From positions 1 to 10,192 of the forward strand of contig NZ_CAMLGT010000131.1 in assembly GCF_946479605.1 (NCBI RefSeq): 10,192 nucleotides of DNA, read 5' to 3'. The notes under the pieces are model-generated. The model had not been told where the DNA came from. It worked only from the letters and a program-made list of their open reading frames with translations, and did not search any database. Positions 1 to 5,381 of this stretch are shown in pieces (position 1 is the first letter of the stretch; each line of letters opens with the position of its first letter). This DNA is from an uncultured Lacibacter sp. (lineage in GTDB: Bacteria; Bacteroidota; Bacteroidia; Chitinophagales; Chitinophagaceae). A program made the position numbers and the translations under genes.

Positions 1-642
1 TGCAGGTGGTTTGGTCATCAATTCTATCTGATCAACAGAAGAAGCATGTAAGGAGCGCTGGTAACTTTCCAGGTCGGCTCCGCTTAAGTAAGTTGGTTTA
101 TCATCAATAAAAATCACCACGCCATTTTTTCCCTGCAAACTGATGACACCATTGTTGTCAACAGAAACGCCCGGTGATTTTTCCAGCACTTCCAATGCTG
201 TTGAACCGGCAGCGCTGATCATCTGGTCAACATTTACAACTGTGCGATCGATCTTTCTTTCTACCGGCGGGCGTTGTGCTGTGATGGTGATGCCCTGCAG
301 ATCTTTTGAAAGCGGGATAAGTTTGATGGTGCCTGTATTGATCGTATTTTTTTCTGCGGTAAGCGTAATGTTGCTGCTATCTTTTGCGAAGCCACTCATG
401 CTGATGATCAATTGATAGCTGCCTTCTTTTATTTTCTCTACCAGAAAACTTCCTTTGTTATCGGTGAGGGCTGTTTTTACAGCTGTGTTATTTGTGGCGG
501 AGCGTACTAAAATGGTTGCGCCTTCTAAGGGCTGTTGTAATGAGTCAACCACTTTACCTGAAATGGAGCCGGTGCCGGTTTGGGCAACTGCATGGAAACT
601 ACTGAATACAAGAAACAGGAGGGCGAATACAGAACGTAGCAT
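1..642 (-). CDS. TonB-dependent outer-membrane receptor, N-terminal part
   Basis: The 5' part of an outer-membrane beta-barrel receptor; the reading frame runs off the window edge after 214 codons without a stop. Residues 1-20 are a signal peptide (hydrophobic LLFLVF core, cleavage near AVA-Q). Residues about 25-110 form a carboxypeptidase-regulatory-like beta-sandwich (GSISGKVVDS, then DNKGSF). From about residue 120 a TonB plug begins (ITITAQRPPVERKIDRTVVN, LEKSPGVSVDNNG, GKNGVVIFIDDKPTYLSG). This is the architecture of the OMP_b-brl_3 type of receptor in Bacteroidota. Such proteins import or bind ligands at the outer membrane with energy from TonB/ExbBD; the ligand cannot be read from this part, and no SusD gene is visible in the window. 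The start was chosen because the ATG directly precedes the signal peptide. It is divergent from the AraC regulator 249 bases away, which may control it (inference). Confidence 0.9.
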   Translation of the reverse strand, partial: MLRSVFALLFLVFSSFHAVAQTGTGSISGKVVDSLQQPLEGATILVRSATNNTAVKTALTDNKGSFLVEKIKEGSYQLIISMSGFAKDSSNITLTAEKNTINTGTIKLIPLSKDLQGITITAQRPPVERKIDRTVVNVDQMISAAGSTALEVLEKSPGVSVDNNGVISLQGKNGVVIFIDDKPTYLSGADLESYQRSLHASSVDQIELMTKPPA

Positions 643-805
643 GATAAGGTTTGGTTAAGAACGAAAAATAGTGAGAATGCGTGTATTGGGGTGGGTGAGA
701 TTGATAAGTGGCGGGAGGGCGTGCTGTTTTTTACATGAGGGTTGTGATTGCTTCGGCACAAACTGTATAAATTCTATCAGTTTGTTCAGTTCTTTTCCTC
801 CCCAT

Positions 806-842
806 CCATAAAAAGTACCACAAAACCCATAAAAACTACCCC
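806..842 (+). promoter_or_regulatory. Direct repeat with 21-bp period, candidate AraC-type operator
   Basis: Two 16-base half-sites at 806-821 and 827-842 share the form CCATAAAAAnTACCnC and match at 14 of 16 positions. The offset is exactly 21 bases, about two helical turns, as in the araI1-I2 half-sites bound by AraC dimers. The second half-site ends 20 bases before the -7 element at 863, so it covers the position where a -33 element would be; no good -33 is present there. This is the geometry of an activator that replaces the upstream promoter element. Binding by the adjacent AraC gene product is inferred. Confidence 0.5.
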
Positions 843-862
843 TGCTACGGGTAGGGCTTACG

Positions 863-870
863 TAATTTTG
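863..870 (+). promoter_or_regulatory. Candidate -7 promoter element of the AraC gene
   Basis: TAATTTTG matches the Bacteroidota -7 consensus TAnnTTTG exactly. It ends 21 bases before the ATG at 892, which implies a short leader. No -33 TTTG lies at the expected distance; the direct repeat at 806-842 occupies that place. The position also argues against the longer reading frame that would begin at 748. Confidence 0.5.
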
Positions 871-891
871 CAGGAGCAATCAGTCAGCCAA

Positions 892-1776
892 ATGAGCAAG
901 CAAGTATTACCTGTTTACAGCATTGATACATTAAAAGCCGATGCAGTTTCTGCAAAGGATCTTACAGCCGATCATTTTGCGCATTATTTAGATGAGCACC
1001 GGAACCTGCATTTTCCGCATAAGCATTCGTTTTATCATTTGGTTTATTTCAGCAAAGGTTCGGGCACACATTCCATTGACTTTGTAAATTTTCAGGTGGC
1101 AGCGGGGCAACTCTATTTTATGATCCCCGGCCAGGTGCACACCTGGGATTTTGCATCGGCACCCGATGGGTTTATTGTGAATTTTTCGGAACAGTTCCTG
1201 CATGCATTTATTGCCAACCCGAGGTACACCGATCAGTTCAGCTTCTTTTCGGGCATTGCAGCCAAACAGGTGATCGATCTGCCGCCAACAGAACGAGCAG
1301 CTGTGGAAGAAATTTTAGAACGCATTGTGCAGGAAGCAAATTCGAAACGAGTGTTGAAAGATGATGTGGTAAGGGCAGCATTGGTGCAATTGTTTGTAAC
1401 AGTGAGCAGGTACAGCGATAAAGAACAGGAGCAGCAACCAACAACATATAATTCATTGTTGTTAACCAATTTTCAAAAACTGATTGAACTGCATTATAAA
1501 CAAAAGAAGCTTACAAAAGATTATGCGGCCCTGTTGTATGTAACGCCCAATCATTTGAATGCGTTGTGTAAAGATCTAACCGGTAAGCAGGCAGGTGAAT
1601 TGATCAGGGACAGGGTTGTACTGGAAGCGAAGCGATTACTGATTAATGCAAACATGACCGTTTCGGAAATAGCAGCCGAGCTTGCGTTTGCAGATAATTC
1701 GTATTTCTCAAAATTTTTTAAAAAATATACCGGTGTTACACCGGATGTATTCAGGAAACAGATCATTAAAAAATAA
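892..1776 (+). CDS. AraC-family transcriptional regulator
   Basis: A 294-residue DNA-binding regulator of the AraC/XylS family. Residues about 28-110 form a cupin-like sensing domain (HFPHKHSFYHLVYF, then GQLYFMIPGQVHTW), which usually binds a small ligand. Residues about 205-290 carry the two helix-turn-helix motifs: the first around LTKDYAALLYVTPNHLNALC, the second around MTVSEIAAELAFADNSYFSKFF, followed by the family signature KKYTGVTPDVFRKQ. The frame is open back to 748, but the ATG at 892 is preferred because the cupin follows directly, a -7 element lies at 863-870, and the upstream codons would lie in promoter sequence. It is divergent from the TonB receptor and is followed after 4 bases by DUF983, so the two probably share a transcript. 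The ligand and regulon are unknown; the 21-bp direct repeat upstream suggests autoregulation. Confidence 0.93.
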   Translation: MSKQVLPVYSIDTLKADAVSAKDLTADHFAHYLDEHRNLHFPHKHSFYHLVYFSKGSGTHSIDFVNFQVAAGQLYFMIPGQVHTWDFASAPDGFIVNFSEQFLHAFIANPRYTDQFSFFSGIAAKQVIDLPPTERAAVEEILERIVQEANSKRVLKDDVVRAALVQLFVTVSRYSDKEQEQQPTTYNSLLLTNFQKLIELHYKQKKLTKDYAALLYVTPNHLNALCKDLTGKQAGELIRDRVVLEAKRLLINANMTVSEIAAELAFADNSYFSKFFKKYTGVTPDVFRKQIIKK

Positions 1777-1780
1777 GATC

Positions 1781-2272
1781 ATGGAGACAAAAATTTTTTC
1801 GATGCAGCATAAAGACAGTGGCTTTCAGCATGAGCGTAAGCCCGGTGTGGTGAACCTGTTCATGTGTAAATGTCCACGTTGCAGAATGGGTGATATGTTT
1901 GAATATAAAAATCCCTGGAATCTGAAACACAGCATGAAGATGAACAAAGAATGCCCCGTGTGTAAGCAACCGTTTAATCTTGAAGTGGGGTTTTATTATG
2001 GCGCCAGTTATGTAGCGTATGCACTTACGCTTGCGTTTACTGTGGCTACGTTTGTTGCATGGTGGCTGTTGATCGGTATTTCCATTGATGATAACCGTGT
2101 GTTTTACTGGCTTGCCATCAATTCTGTTTTGCTGCTGTTACTGCAACCTTATTTTATGCGTGTGTCAAGAACAGGCTGGCTTGCCTTTTTTGTCCGCTAC
2201 GATAAACACTGGCAAACCAATGCACCCAAACAACCCGAACGTACCAATGATGAACAGGAAGGAAACTGGTGA
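1781..2272 (+). CDS. DUF983 small membrane protein
   Basis: A 163-residue protein of the DUF983 family, whose function is not known. The N-terminal half is cysteine-rich: MCKCPRC (Cys29, 31, 34) and ECPVCKQ (Cys58, 61) look like a zinc-ribbon knuckle pair. It continues with the family's conserved GFYYGASYVAYAL stretch and two membrane helices at about 76-100 and 107-128, then a short charged cytoplasmic tail. The frame extends upstream inside the AraC gene, but the ATG at 1781 is the natural start: it is 4 bases after the AraC stop and yields a typical family length. The spacing suggests co-transcription with the AraC regulator. The gene converges on the UDG-like gene with only 15 bases between stops; this gap is T-rich but shows no hairpin. 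Confidence 0.88.
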   Translation: METKIFSMQHKDSGFQHERKPGVVNLFMCKCPRCRMGDMFEYKNPWNLKHSMKMNKECPVCKQPFNLEVGFYYGASYVAYALTLAFTVATFVAWWLLIGISIDDNRVFYWLAINSVLLLLLQPYFMRVSRTGWLAFFVRYDKHWQTNAPKQPERTNDEQEGNW

Positions 2273-2287
2273 GGATTTTATTTTTTT

Positions 2288-2860
2288 CTAATTCATAACC
2301 TCATCCTTTACTTTTTCTTTCAGCACAGGCAACAGTTCTTTTTCAAACCAGCTGTTTTTCTTTAACCAGATATTATTTCGTGGCGATGGATGAGGTAACA
2401 CAAATGTATCTGGTAAATATTCAGCAAATGCTTTTACTGTTTCAGTAAGCGTTGATTTTTGTTTGTTGCCGAGATAATATGCCTGTGCATAATTACCGAT
2501 GAGTATTTTCAGTTGAGCGGATTTTGCTTTTGCAAATAATTGCGGATGCCACAGGGGTGCACATTCGGGCCGTGGCGGGTTATCGCCACTTTTTCCTTTT
2601 CCCGGATAACAAAAACCCATCGGTATCAATGCAAACTTATCGGCATCGTAAAACGTTGAAGCATCAACACCCAACCAGCTGCGTAAACGTTCACCGCTTG
2701 CATCGTTCCATGGAACACCGCTGTTATGTGCTTTTATACCCGGCGCCTGCCCGATAATAATGATCCTGCTTTTTGCAGAAAACCGGAGAACAGGTTTTGC
2801 ACCTAAGGGTAAATACCTGCTGCAAACAGTACAGTTGTGAATATTGCTGAGGAGTTGCAT
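2288..2860 (-). CDS. Uracil-DNA glycosylase superfamily protein with candidate 4Fe-4S ligands
   Basis: A 190-residue member of the UDG superfamily, the enzymes that cut uracil or other damaged bases from DNA in base excision repair. Motif 1 is IIIIGQAPG (residues 33-41), followed by SGVPWNDASGERLRSWLG; motif 2 is LPHPSPRN (155-162). Cysteines at 10, 13, 84 and 100 fall almost exactly where family 4 enzymes such as Thermus UDGA (13, 16, 85, 101 from memory) bind a 4Fe-4S cluster. Motif 1 has Gln where family 4 has Glu (GEAPG), and motif 2 resembles SMUG1, so substrate and activity are uncertain. The frame is open to 2968, but the ATG at 2860 is chosen because the family begins just before the first CxxC and a -7 element lies at 2881-2888; the longer version would translate a palindromic repeat. 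It is probably transcribed alone. Confidence 0.87.
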   Translation of the reverse strand: MQLLSNIHNCTVCSRYLPLGAKPVLRFSAKSRIIIIGQAPGIKAHNSGVPWNDASGERLRSWLGVDASTFYDADKFALIPMGFCYPGKGKSGDNPPRPECAPLWHPQLFAKAKSAQLKILIGNYAQAYYLGNKQKSTLTETVKAFAEYLPDTFVLPHPSPRNNIWLKKNSWFEKELLPVLKEKVKDEVMN

Positions 2861-2880
2861 GTTTCCGGTAAAGCGTATTG

Positions 2881-2888
2881 CAAAGTTA
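2881..2888 (-). promoter_or_regulatory. Candidate -7 promoter element of the UDG-like gene
   Basis: Read on the minus strand this is TAACTTTG, an exact match to TAnnTTTG, ending 20 bases before the ATG at 2860. I see no convincing -33 element upstream. It supports the shorter start of the glycosylase-like gene. Confidence 0.4.
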
Positions 2889-2928
2889 CCGGAGTGTGGG
2901 AGATTAATGCTGGGTAGAAGAGAACAAC

Positions 2929-2991
2929 CTCTGCGTCCTCCAATCCTGTGCGTGAGATTTTTATTCACGCTAAGAAACAGAGAACGCAGAG
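2929..2991. repeat. 63-bp nested palindromic intergenic repeat
   Basis: The outer arms CTCTGCGT (2929-2936) and ACGCAGAG (2984-2991) are perfect inverted repeats. Inside is a second perfect pair, GCGTGA (2950-2955) and TCACGC (2965-2970), around a 9-base AT-rich loop. The element begins 8 bases beyond the stop of the last SRPBCC gene and ends about 40 bases before the UDG-like promoter. The words CTCTGCGT and TTAGCGTGAA (minus strand) resemble a dispersed palindrome I recall from Bacteroidota genomes. No T-run follows either stem, so it is not a standard intrinsic terminator. It may be a REP- or MITE-like unit. Confidence 0.6.
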
Positions 2992-2999
2992 ACTATCTC

Positions 3000-3500
3000 T
3001 TACTTCACTTTATTCAAATATTCTTCCAGCTGATTGAGTGTGCCGGTGAAGCCAGCATTCATACTTGCAAACATTGAATAGTAGGTATTCTCCTCTTCTT
3101 CATTTGCATTGATGGGATAGCCGGTTAAATGTAATGTGGTGATTCCGTTCTCTTCCTTGAGTGTTAAAATATTCATCACTTCTTTCGGAAACACCAAACC
3201 CGGAAAAGGCGCCTGTATAATTTCACCGTTTTCATCAGCAAATGAATTGATCCATTGAATTTTGTTGGGTTCTTCAATAGCTACATAATGAAACACGCCA
3301 TAACGTACAGTATCGCCCATTTGCATGCTGTAGTGGAAAGTTCCGTGCGGACGAAAATCAAGTTTCAATACATCAATAGCCATGTTTGCCGGTCCCCACC
3401 ATTGAGCGAGTGCTTCTGCATTGCTGAATGCATTAAACACTAATTGCTTTGGTGCGTTGAATGATCTTGTTATTGAAAACTGTTCTTTCACTGTTGACAT
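3000..3500 (-). CDS. SRPBCC/AHSA1-type protein (operon gene 5)
   Basis: A 166-residue single-domain protein of the SRPBCC (START/Bet v 1-like) superfamily, AHSA1-like group. The N-terminal strand and helix read FSITRSFNAPKQLVFNAFSN, followed by the group's WWGP motif (residues 34-37) and a FRPHGTFHYSMQ strand; the C-terminal long helix is SMNAGFTGTLNQLEEYLNKV. The fold makes a hydrophobic cavity for a lipid-like or aromatic ligand, but no ligand can be assigned. No signal peptide is present, so it is cytoplasmic. It is the last gene of the ArsR operon, 11 bases after the preceding SRPBCC gene, and is more divergent from the other WWGP members than those two are from each other. A palindromic repeat follows its stop. 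Confidence 0.9.
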   Translation of the reverse strand: MSTVKEQFSITRSFNAPKQLVFNAFSNAEALAQWWGPANMAIDVLKLDFRPHGTFHYSMQMGDTVRYGVFHYVAIEEPNKIQWINSFADENGEIIQAPFPGLVFPKEVMNILTLKEENGITTLHLTGYPINANEEEENTYYSMFASMNAGFTGTLNQLEEYLNKVK

Positions 3501-3511
3501 GATGATGAAGT

Positions 3512-3952
3512 TTATTGTTTGTTGAGATATTGTTCAAGACTGTTGAGGATAAGTTCGTTCCAGCCGTTTACAAAATTGCCACGCACCAGCGAAGGTTGGC
3601 TTGCATCAAACGGTTCAGCAAATTCAAAACGGAAGTTGAGTTTTGTTGTGTTGGCATCCACTTCACTTAACTCCCAATAGGCAATGGCTTTACCGCTGTA
3701 ACCGGGGTAAGTCCATGTGTGCACTAATTTTTTATGAGGGACGATCTCCAGCATTTCGCCCCGGTGCAGCCATTGTTTGTCTTTCAGATCACCGGCATAC
3801 CAATTGAACATTTGACCAACATTTAATTGAAACTGCCCTTTAAAATCGAAATACCAGTTGCGCATGTGCTGCTCGTCGGTAATAGCAGCCCATACCAATG
3901 CAAGAGGTGCTTTGTAAATTTTTTCAAGAACAATGTCGTTTGTTGTTTGCAT
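3512..3952 (-). CDS. SRPBCC domain protein (operon gene 4)
   Basis: A 146-residue cytoplasmic SRPBCC protein. It opens with IVLEKIYKAPLALVWAAITD and has NWYFDF where its neighbours have WWGPNGF, so it belongs to a different subgroup of the superfamily. Other landmarks are HTWTYPGYSG in mid-protein and the C-terminal helix GWNELILNSLEQYLNKQ. No catalytic residue can be named. It is the fourth gene of the ArsR operon, 17 bases after the preceding gene and 11 bases before the next. Its start lies in the context CATCATCATG, which recurs at the start of the next gene. Confidence 0.88.
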   Translation of the reverse strand: MQTTNDIVLEKIYKAPLALVWAAITDEQHMRNWYFDFKGQFQLNVGQMFNWYAGDLKDKQWLHRGEMLEIVPHKKLVHTWTYPGYSGKAIAYWELSEVDANTTKLNFRFEFAEPFDASQPSLVRGNFVNGWNELILNSLEQYLNKQ

Positions 3953-3969
3953 GATGATGTGTTTAATGG

Positions 3970-4446
3970 TTATGATTGTTTGTGCATTACCTGTAGTTGT
4001 TGGTTGAGATATACTTCCAGTTTATCTACATTTTGTTTCAACCCTTCATCTGCTTTAAATGTTTTCACCACTTGTATGAACTCTTCTTTACTTTCAAATA
4101 ACATGTGCCAGTTAATGGCCGTCTTTTTTCCTTGTGCTTCAAATTCAATTGTGGCAACAAATTTTGGAGTGCTGGCATGTTCATACTTCAGCTTTTTATA
4201 TTTCACCACTTCTTTAAACACGCTTTCATTTTTGTAATCCTTTCCATCAGGCCCATGCATCACCAGCTTAAATTCACCTTCGGGTTGCACATCCATCCTG
4301 ATAATAGTGTTGGTAAAGCCGTTTGGACCCCACCAGTTTGTTATATGTTCGGGCTTTGTCCAAACTTCCCACACAAGTTCAACGGGTGCATTGAGTATTC
4401 TTGTTAAGCGGATCTCCCGATCGGCTGTATTATTTGTTACAGACAT
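3970..4446 (-). CDS. SRPBCC/AHSA1-type protein (operon gene 3)
   Basis: A 158-residue cytoplasmic SRPBCC protein of the AHSA1-like group. Visible landmarks are IRLTRILNAPVELVWEVW at the N-terminus, NWWGPNGFTNTI at residues 37-48, the loop MHGPDG (63-68), ATIEFE in the central sheet, and a C-terminal helix ending LEVYLNQQ. It aligns without large gaps with the preceding operon gene, with more than half of the residues identical by eye, which points to a tandem duplication followed by divergence. It lies 21 bases after that gene. The function and ligand are unknown; proteins of this group are commonly encoded beside ArsR regulators. Confidence 0.9.
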   Translation of the reverse strand: MSVTNNTADREIRLTRILNAPVELVWEVWTKPEHITNWWGPNGFTNTIIRMDVQPEGEFKLVMHGPDGKDYKNESVFKEVVKYKKLKYEHASTPKFVATIEFEAQGKKTAINWHMLFESKEEFIQVVKTFKADEGLKQNVDKLEVYLNQQLQVMHKQS

Positions 4447-4467
4447 GTTTTTCGTTTTTAAGTATGA

Positions 4468-4923
4468 TTAATTTGAGCGTTCAATGTATTGTGCCAAGCG
4501 TTCAATATTCTGTTGCAGGCTTTCACCTACTTTGTATTCGTGAACGAATTGATGATATTCTTCCCTTGTTGGAAATAACATTTCCCAATGCATCATTGTG
4601 TTGTTCCCTTGTTCTTCAAACTCAATCGTTGCAATAAAATGATGACCACTGAGGTGTTCGTATACGATCTTCTGGTTTATTATCACTTCCATAAACACAC
4701 TTCTGTTATCATAATCTGTACCATCAGGTCCATGCATTATCAATAACCATTCACCGCCGGGTTGCAGATCCAATTTGGTAATGGTATTGGTAAAACCATT
4801 GGGTCCCCACCAATGTTTAATATGTCCGGGGTTACTCCATACTTCCCATACTTTTTCAACAGGTGCATGAAGCAGTTTTGTTAAGCGGATGAAGCGTCCT
4901 TCTTTGTTATTTCCTGCCGGCAT
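4468..4923 (-). CDS. SRPBCC/AHSA1-type protein (operon gene 2)
   Basis: A 151-residue cytoplasmic SRPBCC protein with the same landmarks as its downstream paralogue: IRLTKLLHAPVEKVWEVW, HWWGPNGFTNTI (residues 37-48), MHGPDG, ATIEFEEQG and a C-terminal amphipathic helix. The frame is open back to 5031, but the extra N-terminus is low-complexity sequence read out of frame from the ArsR gene. The ATG at 4923 gives the normal family length and the same register as the paralogue. This start lies 17 bases inside the 3' end of the ArsR gene, so translation of the two is probably coupled. The tight link suggests that this member is the original partner of the ArsR protein (inference). Confidence 0.9.
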   Translation of the reverse strand: MPAGNNKEGRFIRLTKLLHAPVEKVWEVWSNPGHIKHWWGPNGFTNTITKLDLQPGGEWLLIMHGPDGTDYDNRSVFMEVIINQKIVYEHLSGHHFIATIEFEEQGNNTMMHWEMLFPTREEYHQFVHEYKVGESLQQNIERLAQYIERSN

Positions 4924-5263
4924 TCTTTTTTGTTTTTGGTTGTTGCTGAATTTTTTCGAGATAGTTTTCCAGTGCATCCAGTTTCTGTTCCCAGAATTGT
5001 TTGTACTGTTCGATCCATGCTGATACTTCATTCAACTGATCAAGCTTTGCTTCGCAGTAACGTTCCCGGCCTTTTTGTTTGATGATAATAAGGCCGCACT
5101 CCGTTAATATTTTCACATGCTGCGAAATGGCCGGCCGGCTCATATTAAAATTGCCCGCCAGTGCATTCAAATTCTGTGGTTCTTTCACCACCAGTCCAAT
5201 GATTTCCCTGCGGGTGGGGTCGGCAATTGCCTGGAACACATCTCTTCTTGCTTCGTATGCCAT
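4907..5263 (-). CDS. ArsR-family transcriptional regulator
   Basis: A 118-residue winged-helix repressor of the ArsR/SmtB superfamily. The family opening VFQAIADPTRREIIGLV (residues 9-25) is followed by the helix-turn-helix LNALAGNFNMSRPAISQHVKIL (32-53) and the wing GLIIIKQKGRERYCEA. The metal-binding ELCVCD motif of classical ArsR/SmtB members is absent; the only cysteines are Cys56 and Cys70. It is therefore unlikely to sense arsenic or zinc in the classical way. The C-terminal part (AWIEQYKQFWEQKLDALENYLEKI) is a helix typical of the ArsR subgroup encoded with SRPBCC proteins. It is the first gene of a five-gene operon. Palindromic sites overlapping its promoter at 5268-5311 make autorepression likely. 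Confidence 0.93.
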   Translation of the reverse strand: MAYEARRDVFQAIADPTRREIIGLVVKEPQNLNALAGNFNMSRPAISQHVKILTECGLIIIKQKGRERYCEAKLDQLNEVSAWIEQYKQFWEQKLDALENYLEKIQQQPKTKKNAGRK

Positions 5264-5267
5264 ATAT

Positions 5268-5311
5268 GTAAGCGTTTACTTACACGAAAGTAAACGTAAG
5301 TATTTACTTAC
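5268..5311. promoter_or_regulatory. Palindromic operator cluster of the ArsR operon
   Basis: Two copies of the palindrome GTAAG-N6-CTTAC lie at 5268-5283 and 5296-5311, exactly 28 bases apart. Between and across them is a longer perfect inverted repeat, CGTTTACTT (5273-5281) with AAGTAAACG (5288-5296). The copies flank and overlap the predicted promoter of the ArsR gene, as expected for an autorepressor. Which pairing forms the true dimer site cannot be decided from the sequence. Confidence 0.65.
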
Positions 5312-5316
5312 GCAAA
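5285..5316 (-). promoter_or_regulatory. Candidate promoter of the ArsR-SRPBCC operon
   Basis: On the minus strand a -33 TTTG (5316-5313) is followed after 20 bases by TACTTTCG (5292-5285), one mismatch from TAnnTTTG. Transcription would begin near 5280, about 17 bases before the ATG at 5263. One operator palindrome fills the spacer and the other covers the start point. Confidence 0.5.
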
Positions 5317-5381
5317 TTTTTTTTGTGATTTTTTCCAGCTTGTTGTCTTTTACTGGGAGTGGGATAGGCCGATATCTTCTA

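Noticed and set aside
143..658. Plus-strand open frames antisense to the TonB receptor
   Set aside because: They lie opposite a well-supported signal peptide, carboxypeptidase-regulatory domain and plug, and resemble no family.
748..891. N-terminal extension of the AraC regulator to an upstream ATG at 748
   Set aside because: The added codons cover the direct repeat and the -7 element and contain no domain; the ATG at 892 gives the normal family length.
2273..2290. Bidirectional terminator between the convergent DUF983 and UDG-like genes
   Set aside because: There is a T-rich run but no stem-loop next to it.
2861..2968. Longer start of the UDG-like gene
   Set aside because: The extension would translate half of a palindromic repeat and the promoter element at 2881-2888; the family begins just before the first CxxC at 2860.
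3827..4637. Plus-strand open frames with hydrophobic, Cys/Phe-rich translations opposite the SRPBCC genes
   Set aside because: They are typical antisense shadows of Lys/Glu-rich genes; the minus-strand genes have clear domains and operon spacing.
4924..5031. Longer start of the first SRPBCC gene
   Set aside because: The extra residues are Asn/Lys/Ser-rich and come from the ArsR coding sequence read in another frame; the ATG at 4923 matches the paralogue's register.
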